In this document: positions 1 through 11,700 of the stretch, piece after piece
How the letters are laid out: every line of letters begins with the position of its first letter
How positions within the stretch are numbered: the stretch's first letter is position 1
Assembly (NCBI RefSeq): GCF_027172205.1
Contig: NC_070608.1
Location: 42,302,001-42,366,000, forward strand
From: Podarcis raffonei
Taxonomy: Eukaryota > Chordata > Lepidosauria > Squamata > Lacertidae
Direction of reading: 5' to 3'
Length of the DNA stretch: 64,000 nt
Program-made: the position numbers and the translations under genes
The notes under the pieces: generated by a model
What the model was told of the DNA's origin: nothing
Database searches by the model: none
What the model saw: only the letters and a program-made list of their open reading frames with translations

Positions 1-544
1 ATATTCACAAGCTGTACAAGACACACATTTGACTGAAAAATGTGCAAATTAAAAATCACCACAAAACCAGAACAAACACTTGTGGAATGAATGTAGAGGA
101 CAAAAACATTTTCAGAATGATTTTTTTTTTAATTGTATCTTAGAGCAATGTCTTTCAAAAGTGCTTGGTGCCCCCTAGTGATTGAATCATATTATTTTTA
201 GGGAAGTTAGAAAAGGAAAAGTCAATACTGTACCATTCAACTGCTGAGAATCAAACTTTTACATGTGATGTTCAGAAAAAACCAAGGATGGTACTCAACA
301 AGTTTGACTCAGAATAGACCCACTGAACTTAATGACTAAGTAAGGGCCATTAATTTCAATGGATCTACTCTGAGTAAAACTTGGTGGAATACCGCCTCGT
401 GTCAAGTTACCAAACCTCTCAATCCCTTGGAAGCATTGCCTTTATAAAGTAACCAAAGATGTTTTAAGTAGTGATCATTTTCCAGAAAAAATATGCAGTC
501 AAAAAGCCAGGGAGAAAAAGTATGACCTTTATGGAGAAAAGTTT

Positions 545-1800
545 TTGACCTCTACTTCTGTTCCACAAGTTTCTGTTCTGGTGAGTGAAACCACACGTTG
601 CCTTCCACAACCCACCCAAAAGAAGCAAAAGCCTGAGCTAACCCAGGTTCAGTCAACAATGGGTGGCACCTGGCTCAGGAAAGGCCCACGGAGAGGCCTA
701 AATTTTAAAGCCACAACAGTGCTAAAACACAAAAAGGTAGATTCATTTTTGCTAATGGCAAAACTAAACTGACAATTGGCTCCATATATGCCCGAAACAC
801 GAAACAACTACAGTTCATCCAGGAAACACTAAACAAATTCCTTCTCCAAAGGGTAAACAATCCCAGGAGGTGACCTCAACCTCAATATGAGAGGCATCCC
901 TAAAAGACATCCATCCTACAACCTCCTACAACCCCCTGGGCAACCTTCCTCAGAGGGAAACCCCAAACAATTAGAGACACTGACCAACTACTGAAAATGC
1001 TAAAAACGGAGGCCTTTGTGACATCTGGGGAGAAAAGAACCTGGGAGACACCAGCCACATTCCAGTCTGGATGTCCCGGCACCATGTCCAGACTGGACAG
1101 CATTCTGCTCACACAGAAACAACAAACATTAGTAACATTAAAATCACAGATCATGCCCCAGTAGAAGCTACCCTCAAGAGAGGAAGCACAAACTACCCCA
1201 GCATGGTCCTTCAGCCCCATCCTTCTCAAAAATTGGTAAATTAGAACAAGACATTACAACCATCTCATCACACTACAAACAAGCAGGAGCAAAAAAACAA
1301 CAACCAACTCCTTAAACTCATAGAACAAAAAAGAACAAAAATTGACTCTATAGAAATCAATAAAACAATGATTAATATCTTATGCTCTAAACAATGCTTT
1401 TATGAATATGGAGGAAAGAACTCCAGATTATTAGCAAATAGATGCAGGGGGGAAATTACTCAAAACAATAATACACTGTCACTAAAAAAGATGGTAACGT
1501 AACATCCTCCACCAAAGAAATAATATTGCCCCCCAATACCTCTCAATAGCAAGGAAATGTAATAAACAAATAGAAAGAGAACCTACCCAGTTGACACTGA
1601 CACAAAACCTCACATGTACCCTATATAAAAGAATATAAGCCTCACCACCCCATCCTCTCCCACTTTCTTCCCCAACCTTATATACAGTATCAACACTAAT
1701 GTATCACAACCAATGTAACTGATTTGCAAGAAAGACTGTATAACCTGAAAAAAGAGACAAGGCATGTACTAAACCAAGAAAATCTTTAATAAAAACAAAA
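545..1800 (+). mobile_element. L1-type LINE fragment (endonuclease region plus 3' tail)
   Basis: Translation around 740-850 gives an L1-like endonuclease segment (LTIGSIYARN, then QFIQETLNKFLLQ). A linker-like segment (YEYGGKNSRLLANR) follows near 1400. The segment then ends in a 3' UTR-like stretch closing with an AATAAAAACAAA-type tail near 1780-1800. The reading frame is heavily interrupted, so the copy is old. The jump from linker to tail suggests internal deletion. Confidence 0.6.
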
Positions 1801-1814
1801 ACAAACCAACAAAC

Positions 1815-3713
1815 AAAATGTTGCCTATAGAAGAGTGCTACACATAAAAGATGTTTTTGGCATTTTTCAGTACAAAGAAAAAGACAAATGTGGATTATTT
1901 AATAAATTTTATTCAGAATTACACAGCTCACCATCAACGTCTGTGTTTGCTATCAATGACTATTTAGATAAACTTCATTAACAGAGTTAGAAATGGATCA
2001 TATGCAGCCTTCGAATAAATCTATTAAAGGAAGTGCAAATGGCTATTAAAAAACTACGAGGATACAAAGCACCAGAGGCTGGCAGTTTTACAGGAACATT
2101 CTATAAACATTTTAGAAATGAACTGTCTCCCCATCTAGCCAAGTTGTTTAATGAAGTTCTTTTGGCGGAACTTCCACCGTATTACTGGCATCAATCTAAA
2201 ATAACAGTACTACCAAAAGCTAGAAGAAACCTTGACCTAGAGGAATTGTAGCATCCAATTAGCCCTGTTATACCAAGAAGCTAAGATGTATACAGCCATT
2301 TTAGCAAACAGATTAAATGTGTTCATTACAAATTTTATCTCCCCAGACCAGGTAGGCTTTCTGTATCGCTGGCATAGTGGATCCAGTAAGACACCTATTG
2401 AATGTCATTTATTATAGTAAAAAGAAAGGTAAATCACTTGCAATAATCTCATGGGATTTTTACAAGGTCTTTGACAGGCTGAGTTGGTCATTTTTAAATC
2501 ACTGATGTATAGACTTAGCATGAGAGTGGTTTATTAACTTGACTTTTGAAGTATACAAACATTCCTTTGCTACAGTCTTATGTAATGGTCTCAACTCAGA
2601 AACCTCTATAGAGTAAAACAAGATTGTCCTTTGTCTCTGCTTTTATTTGCCTTGTCTATTGAACCATTGGCAACAGTCATTAGAAACAATGTGAATATAG
2701 AAAGTGAAAAAATTTAAAGTAAAATGCATACTAACCTTTTTGCAGATGGCATAGCTTTCATGTTATCAAAACCGGAATTGGCAATACCTGAAGTTATTAA
2801 AGAACTGAATAATTCTGAAACCAAATCTGAAATTATGTTTATTGTGGTCTTACCAGTCTCAAACTTTCATACAAAGCATTGAGGGTTTTACAATCTGTCC
2901 TCAAAAGCTGAAATATCTGGGAATATTTATATCAAAATTCTTGCACTCTTTAAGGAAAGCAAATTTTGAGTCTTTGTTATCTCAAGTTGGACAGGAACTG
3001 AAATCCTGGAAAAGTCTAAACCTTTCTTGCTTGAGCCACATTGTGGCTATGAATATGTTGAAAGGTAGTTTCTCTGCCTATTTCAGGTCCTGCCAATAAC
3101 TATAATGCCTAACAATTTAAAATTTGGCAAAGATAAATTTAAAATCTGGTCTGGGAGTGCGCCACTTGCTTATATACTATTAGGCATTCCAAGTCTTGGT
3201 GTCTTTGATTCAAGATCCAGGAGGAAAACAGTGGCTATAGAATTGGAAGATCCTAAGTTTGGGGCATGTTTATCAATTTTGGGTTTTGGTATTTAAAGAA
3301 TTGATTTTAATATACAAAATGGACCTACAACCTTCCTCTAAACTTGCTTTACTTGGAATAAAGACCATGTCTACTCCACCAGTCGCTCATAAATAACTCT
3401 TAATGTTCTTCCTCTCAGCGGAAATAGGTGCTCCGAGCATGGACAATAGCCCTGGATGAAAAGCTGATGTGCCAGATTCATGCAACTAAAGGGAATTCTA
3501 ACCCCTTTCTTTTCTTTGTGTGACAACCATTTTTTGGAGTATATGCATCAAGATTATATTTATACCCACACATACACACTGAAATTGCATGGTAATATGT
3601 GGAAATATTTTTTTGGAGTGTACTGTAAGAATTTGAGTTGATATTTTTAAGCAATATGGTTTGTGTGTTGTGAATATGTTGTTTTATGTGTGATGTGAAA
3701 AATGAAAATTTAA
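1815..3713 (+). mobile_element. L1-type LINE fragment (reverse transcriptase and C-terminal region)
   Basis: The frame at 2033-2251 encodes an L1 reverse transcriptase start (KLRGYKAPEAGSFTGTFYKH, cf. the L1 KxPGPDGxxxEFYK block). Later pieces include DGIAFML-like and QKLKYLGIF segments near 2740-2930 and a C-terminal block near 3105-3290. It ends in an A-rich 3' end followed by a G run at 3714-3726. Several frame breaks show an old, inactive copy. It may be continuous with the fragment upstream or a second insertion. Confidence 0.75.
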
Positions 3714-3939
3714 AAGGGGGGGGGGGACTAACCTGTGCTAGACACTCAGAACTGACCTCAGTTCTCCAGAGGCAGCCTGACCAGCACAGAATAGAGTAGA
3801 ACTATTACCACACATGACTTGCATACTATGCATTTGTTAAAGCAACCTAATATTGCATTATGCTACAGAGACAAGAGGCAACAATGACATGGTACTGAGG
3901 GAATCTGCTCATTCCTAATTATACCAATAGCACAACTAC

Positions 3940-4800
3940 TATCCAGTGTCTAATACCCTTTATGGGCAAGGTGCTTCAGGATTGTGGCAATGCAGCTGTA
4001 GAAACTCTTGGAAGAAAACTATTAACTGCCCCCACTCCAATATGGGTTCAGGATGTTTTTTAACACAAAATCAGCCTTGGTTGCTCTTATGAATAATATT
4101 CCCCAGAGGAGAGATGGGGAGTGAAACTTTGTTGCTCTTATCTCTCTGCAGCTTTGATACCACTGACCATGGTACCTTCTGTGAGTTGGATGTTGAAGGA
4201 ACTTCTCTATGGTGGTTCCACTCCTATTTGTAGGGCCAGTCTCAGATAATAGTACTGAGGGACTATGTATCAGTACCCTTGTGATTTAGTTGTGGGGTAC
4301 TGCACAACACTATTTTATCCCCACTGCTATTAGACATCTATATGAAGCCAACAGAAGCAGTCATCAGGAGACTTGGGGCAGTGGCATCAATGTGCTGATG
4401 ACACCCAGCTCTTTGTTAATTCTCAGTTAAGAGGGCATGCACAAGATGAAGCAGTGCCTGGAATCAGGGTGGGTAGGATGTGGACCAAAAAAGTGAAGCT
4501 GAATTTTGCTAAGACAAGGATGCTCTGGATGACCAATTCCCATGCCTGAGAATTTGGGACTTGCCTGTTCTGGATTGGATTGCACTCTAAAGGAACATGC
4601 AGAGAATTTAGGAGTATTTATGGAACAATCTTTGTCCAATGAGGCCCGTGTGGCCTCCATGGCAGAGAGCCTACCATCAGCTTTGGGTGGAATGTTAACT
4701 GCACCCTTTCCTGGACAAGGATTGTTTGGGCACTGAGACTCATGAAGTGGTAACCCCATGTTTAGAGTGTTCAAATGTACAATGGCTTTTGAAGATGCAC
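3940..4800 (+). mobile_element. Old CR1/L2/Jockey-type LINE reverse transcriptase fragment
   Basis: Conceptual translation in several frames shows reverse-transcriptase blocks of this LINE group in the right order: a QxGF-like region near 4040, FDTTDHG near 4150, a GxPQGS-like segment with LLLDIYMKP near 4330, HQCADDTQLF near 4390, and LGVFMEQSLS near 4610. The order and spacing match one decayed ORF2. It is the same type as the minus-strand fragment at about 22240-22640. Confidence 0.65.
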
Positions 4801-4999
4801 AGGTATTCCCATGGTTTCCAGGACTAGGCTTTGAAACAAGTGTACAGGAGATAATTTAACAGAAAGCTCGTATCTAAAATCAGATTAAGTTGATATTGAC
4901 CCAAGACCAATTTCCCCCTAAAACAGCACTTCCAATAAAAGACCTCTTTATTTCTTACCATAAAACTTCCTTAGTCAGTTAGTATTTTCAACATACTTG

Positions 5000-5795
5000 C
5001 AGCTCATTATTCTGACTTTTTTATCCCAAATTTTGTTAAAGAACTGGAAAAAGTTTTTATAAACTTTCTCAAGTGAATAATGATACAATCCAAAAAGCAG
5101 TAAGTAACCAAACTCTGAATAAAATAAATTAAACCTATCAATTTAAGATAGGCTACTTTACAAGTAAGTGGCTGGTGTCTAGAAAATGGCCAAGTAGTAA
5201 GTATGCCATAGCTAGGAAGCCTCCAGATTGTGGCTACTTAAGAGATTCTTGACAGCATTGAGAAAACCCCTGTGTGCATGTTCTTTTATGTAAACACTAG
5301 CTGGGGCTAGAATAGTATTGGGCTAGAAATTATTGGGGTTTTTTAGCTTTTAACATAGATTTAGTAAGCATAGAAGAAAAGTTATTTAACTCATCCAAAA
5401 AAGAATAAAAACCACCACCCTGGCCTTACTATCTGCATGTCAATACTTTGTCCCAGTGCAATTTTTTTCTCTATAGTGTAACACTTCTTTAAAAATAACA
5501 AAACAAATGATGCAAAATGGCTCTTAATAGCTTTATCTCAAAGACAGTAACGTTTTTGCCAGATATCTGAAATATTTCTAATATTATGTGGAGGAAAAAA
5601 CACCCCATATTAAAGTATTATAATATAACATGCTTTTTTGTTAATTTAAATAAAAAGCATTTTAAAATAAATTCAAGGGAAAGTAATACTGCTATACAGT
5701 TAAACTGGATACAAGGGTTCCCTTTTATTAACACTGAGACCACTGATGCAGCTTCTCCCCTCGCAGAAAGCAATGATGTGAACAAATTAGAGATT
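5000..5795 (-). other. Probable RNF138 3' UTR and downstream flank
   Basis: This AT-rich stretch lies immediately past the RNF138 stop codon on the minus strand. An AATAAA on the minus strand lies about 65 bases after the stop (plus-strand TTTATT near 5728), and others lie further down, so the true cleavage site cannot be fixed from sequence. An open frame of about 136 codons on the plus strand (5586-5996) overlaps the last RNF138 exon and resembles nothing; I treat it as chance. Confidence 0.4.
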
Positions 5796-8700
5796 TCAAA
5801 GGTTCTCTTGACAAGATTCCTCAACAGCATTTTGGAACAGAGTTTCCTCATCCAGCTGAGGATTCTAAATACAAACAACAACAAAAATGGTTTAGAATTT
5901 TCCCCCAGACCAAGTTATTACACTCTACAGTTCATCATGTACTCTGCATTAATTACTACAACAAAGAGCACACAATGGGAAAATGTATATGAATAGTCTG
6001 CTAAATGATATAAGTGATCCTTTAGAAAAGAAGGCTATCATTCCGGCAATTAACATGCTAGTAACAGCAAAATAAATTACTAAAAACTGGAACCTCCCCC
6101 AACACATTTCCAGAAATGAATGGTTGCAAAATGTTGATTATGAGTGATGTTATGGCAATGATTCACATCTAACCAGGACATTTAAAGGAAAAGCAAGCAA
6201 TGTTATTTTGGAACAGTATTTTTACTTGAGATAATGTTAAGGAGCAATTATTAGTTATGTTATTTGGTATTAATTCAGCAGAATTTTAGGGGGTATAAAA
6301 CAGAATTGGTTTTGATATGTTTTACTCAGAAATAACTCCGGTGAAATAAATGAATCCTCCTACTTACTGAGAAAAAAATGGATTTCCCTCCCCCCCCCTT
6401 TCCTATTTTCCAGGACATTTCACCCATTTCCACCCAGACACTGCTTGCAGCTGCAGTATTCTGGATATGTCCAGGAAATTCTGGACATATGGCAACCCTA
6501 GATTATGGAACATTGCAGTTAAAGCAAGATGGGAACGGCTTTTCTGGATTTGAGCATGTTTCTTTTTGTTTACATGATCTGTGATATATATTTATATCTT
6601 GCTCTTCCAGTGAGGAGTTCAAGGTTGTGTATATTATCCTCCCTTTCATCTTTGTAATGGCCCTGTAAAATATAGGTGAAGGTAATATATGCACTTAAGC
6701 CTAAATTCTTCGAACAGACTGCTGGGGGGATTGAAGAGGACCCAATCTAAGTAAAGTGTAACAGGTCCAGGAAATCCTGTTGGCATCCCAGCACCACAGA
6801 CTGTTCCCCAGCCAGACTGTTCCCTAGCCAGACAGCATAAGTAAACAGTTGACATTTGACAGGGGGAGAAACTAGACCTGCTGAGACACCATCTGCCTTT
6901 CACTATCACCACAGCCATGCTGTCAGGCTACAGAGGAGAGGAGAGAAGCAGGGCTATCTATTCTCATCAGGTTTGTTGAGACTGGCTGGTTCTCTCTCAA
7001 CAGCAGTCATTCCATGAAGCTGCCTGAACAACTTCCAATTTAGCTGGTTGTTATATGAACTGTAACTTTTGAGAAGAGTGACCAAGTCTGCTTTTCCTGT
7101 CCTTTCCCATCTTTTTCCTTGTGTGTCCTATCTTTTAAATTGTAAGCTTCAGGGTAGAGACTAGTATACGCATGGTTTATTGAGGTATAAACTGACTTTG
7201 GAACCTTTATGGCTAAAGCAGGGTAGAAGTGTTTTAAATGCACAAATTCCCCTAAGTGCTTTTCTAGCCTTTTCTCCAAATTTACCTAGGAAAGAGATTT
7301 CACAATTTACCAGGACAGCTGTAGAACTTGGTAAAGCAAGGCTTCTAGGTAATTTAAATCTGGCAATCTAATATAGAAGGTGCTTTTACCCAAATTAATC
7401 CAAGATGAATAAGGTTCTAATTTAGTCTTCCAGCATAGAGATTTAAAAATGTCAACATTTTAAATAGGGGGCAAGAACAAAAGAAAAGCTCTTACCATAA
7501 AATCTCCATACTCAAACTGATGCCTTAGATTTAAATGGCCAACAAAATCTCTAGTAACCCGGTTAGGATCTCCCCATGGAAAAGAGACACAAATAGGACA
7601 GATCTTTAAAAGAGAGAGAGAGAATCAAGAGGCAGACAATTGCTCACATAAATTACATAACTAGATAGTAGATCAACATTAGTTTCTATGAAAATCATAC
7701 TAAGTCATACTACGTAGAAATGCCTTAAAATAATTCTTAAAACAAAAGGATACTCCTGGAAGGAATGTGAATAGAAGAGATTAAACTTAAAAAGTTAACT
7801 ACACATACTTTAAATTCTTTAAAGGAAATGACACTGAACATTTATGTTTCTAAAGAAGATACTCCTTGTCTATTTCTGCCCTTAATCTTAAGCAATCTTT
7901 TTACAAAACGAATCTTGGAAAATGGGACTTAAGACAAAAAGTTTTTAAAAGAATGTATGTCTCTAATATCTCCCATTTAAACAATACTGGGCACTACTTG
8001 TAAAACAGAGCACCATCCTGCCCCAGCTGGGCACTCCTTAAGTGCTTAGTACTTCCACTGAACTCAAATGGACTTAAATGTGTCTAATAGCAATGTGCGA
8101 CAGATTGAGAAAAAATAGAATGAAGGGCAGTCTTTTAAGAAAACATAAAGGTAAAGGTAAAGGGACCCCTGACCATTAGGTCCAGTCGTGACAGACTCTG
8201 GGGTTGCAGCGCTCATCTTGCTTTATTGGCTGAGGGAGCCGGCTTACAGCTTCCGGGTCATGTGGCCAGCAAGACTAAGCCGCTTCTGGCGAACCAGAGC
8301 AGCAGATGGAAACGCCGGTTACCTTCCCGCCGGAGCAGTACCTATGAGAGCCAGTGTGGTGTAGTGGTTAAGAGCGGTAGTCACGTAATCTAGGGAACCG
8401 GGTTCGCGTCTCCGCTCCTCCACATGCAGCTGCTGGGTGACCTTGGGCCAGTCACACTTCTCTGAAGTCTCTCAGCCCCACTCACCTCACAGAGTGTTTG
8501 TTGTGGGGGAGGAAGGGAAAGGAGAATGTTAGCCGCTTTGAGACTCCTTAAAGGGAGTGAAAGGCGGGATATCAAATCCAAACTCCTCCTCTTCTTCTTC
8601 TTCTTCTATTTATCTACTTGCCCTTTGACATGCTTTTGAACTGCTAGGTTGGCAGGAGCAGGGACCGAGCAACAGGAGCTTACCCCATTAAGGGGATTCG

Positions 8701-11700
8701 AACCATCGACCTTCTGATCGGCAAGTCCTAGGCTCTGTGGTTTAACCCACAGTGCTACCCGCGTCCCTTAAGAAAACTTATTGAATACTAAATAAAACAA
8801 TGATAATCCCAAACTGAAAATGGAAAACATGTCTTGTAATTACAGATCTAAGTACTTTAAAAAAAACAAAGATCGGAAATGGGAAAATGTCATTCAGTAT
8901 AAAACTGAGGAAAATGCTGTAACTGCTAGATCCATCACTGAAGGGAGAAGAGGGTGGCTCATTCTTTCTGAAAATATTGCTATTGTCATAGAATTAAGAT
9001 AATTTCCAAAAAAAAAAAAGAGTGCTTAATTCACACATACTAGGATAAAATCTTCACAAACTTTCTTTTTTATATACACATACTCACTACTGGAACTAGT
9101 TGATAAAGGTGCCTATCATTACAGTGATCCAATAAGTTCTGCCTTGTAAAGTTACTTTCTTGACACAGAGGGCATTTGAATGTAGGCTGTCCACTGAAAA
9201 CAAATATGAGAAAGAGGCACACATGGATGAAAATCCCTGCAACAGCATGTTATATGTTCAAGGAACTCTGTCACCCACAATCATTTCCCCATTAATTTCA
9301 GCAAAAGGAGGAAATGCATAAAATGAGACCAAAACACATTGAGGCTTGCTGTAGTGAATTCATGTAGCACTAAGTCAAAATTTAACATATTTGAATGCAG
9401 CTTGCTGATTTATTTAAGGTATTTACAGTGGTACCTCGGGTTAAATACACTTCAGGTTACATACGCTTCAGGTTACAGACTCCGCTAACCCAGAAATAGT
9501 ACCTTGGGTTTAGAACTTTGCTTCAGGATGAGAACGGAAATCGTGCTCCAGCGGCACGGCGGCAGCTGGAGGCCCCATTAACTAAAGTGGTGCTTCAGGT
9601 TAAGAACAGTTTCAGCTTAAGAACGGACCTCCAGAACGAATTAAGTACTTAACCCGAGGTACCACTGTATATAGTCTGTTCCTAATATTCCAGGGCAGTT
9701 TACAGTGCAATTTAAAACAAAAGAATAACAGAATATCTACTAAGCCAATGGAAGAGAGGTCATGCTATGTATTTTTCAGTTTAAGGCTTTTTTGGGGTGT
9801 TTTCTTAAGATTACCTAGTCTTTCAACAGGATCTCTTTCATCTATCACCAGCAGCTTTTGCAGTAAATCACAGGATTACTTTGCATTGCTTCAAATATAA
9901 AATGCTGTTTTCTTTGGACTATCTTCTTCTAAGAAACAAATCAAATTCCATTTTCCTGATTTTACCTGACCTAAATATATTATAAGGTATCACATACCTA
10001 TTTATACTTCACCTTGACACAAATCTGTTTTAATACCTTAAACCCAAAATTCAAATTTTGATAAAATCCAAAATTCTGCCTTGTTTTGAAGTTTAACTGT
10101 AGCGTGATGTGCTTTGTGCTACCTTCACATTAGTGGTTTCCAATGGCTGAAAACCACTTTTATACAAAATATTCAGGTTACTGATACAGGAGTATAATTC
10201 TCCATGCCTGACACATATGTGAAAAGACCTGAAGGTAGATAAAGAAAGCCAAATGGGCCCCAGTCCAAACCCCATGAGGCAGTCAATGCATGCATAAAGT
10301 TCTAATGAGAAATAGCTTTTTTATTTACTTTGTCACCTGGTAATCTAATACCCGACACTGAAATCAGTAAGGAAGCATCTCTTATTCAAAGCTTGGGATC
10401 CACACATTAAAGTCCCTGCATGAGCATACATCAGAGCCACTGGACTATGATATTTGTTTTGAAATTTGTCTTCTACTGAAGATTCCCTTCATTTGTTGGC
10501 ACTCCTTCCCACCAATACCTAAAACCACATAGTTATTGATTTCAAAGGTAGTCCTACCTTGTAGCTTCTTCAGGAACATGTAGATTAGAATTTTCTCCAA
10601 CTTCCGAAGTAGAAGAGTCACTTCTAAAACTTCATACAAAGCGTGAGAATTTATTTTCAAATTAAATACAGAAGAGGTTGCAATTCAAAGCAGTATGATG
10701 AATAAATTAATCCCTTTGATACTAGTGGGACTTGCTTTCAAAAAATGCATGTTTAGAATTGGACTATAGATGTTCTTATCTAAATAAACATTTTTTTAAA
10801 AGTTACTTCAGAAACACTGCATAAGGTGTTGGGTGGCCACCATGGATGAAGCTGAGCTTAGCTCCCATTCAAAAGTGCTGCTGCATGTCCATGGAAGTGC
10901 ATCTGAGTGGAGGACAGTGAGTGGCACTGGGACCACCAAAGCAGCAGAGAAGGATGTAGCTGCCACCTAAAGCAGGAATGAGCCCTGCCTTTGTTTAAGG
11001 CAGTATCACCATTATGCCAAGGGCCGCTGAAGCCTGGTGCCCATACTGCAAACAAAACAAAGGTTTGCAATACACAAAGTAATTTTTGTTGATTTAAATA
11101 GTGATTTTTGGCATTTCATAATCAGAACTAAGTTCCAAAGCCTAAAAGATAATTATAACATTGTGTCGGAAGTTCTCATTTGGATATAACATAATAAAGT
11201 GTACTTTACAGTCACACTTCAACCACCCTGTGAATAAATTCTAAGCTACATTGTTTAACAACTTCCCCCATGCCAAATCTAAAGAACGCAATATACAATA
11301 GTTTGGGACATTTTTTAAAAAAGCAAGCATTAAAATGTATAAAGCTGCTTGCAAATAGGTATTTACCTGTTTCCTGTTGAATCCTGAGATATGTCTAAGC
11401 TTGGAATTACAGAAGAAACACCATACTCATCTTGATACTTTTTACACGATTTATAGTGCTGTCTCATACGCGAGAATCTTATCTGTAAATAAAGTTGTGT
11501 CTCATTTAGAGTTGACTCTCATTTATGGGCAATCCTATAGTTACCTAAAAAAATTACTCCTGTGACTAGTTGAGGAAAATCATGTGAACTAGTTTACAAA
11601 ACTTTCTTCTAAATTCCCTTGATTTGCAATACTGAAAGCTCATTCAACTAAGCATTAACACATATTTTCTTACATGCCTTATAAATATTTTTGTTTTACT

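Noticed and set aside
8346-8420. Possible tRNA gene
   Set aside because: The A- and B-box-like sequences belong to a SINE head followed by a MIR-like core; the cloverleaf is not intact.
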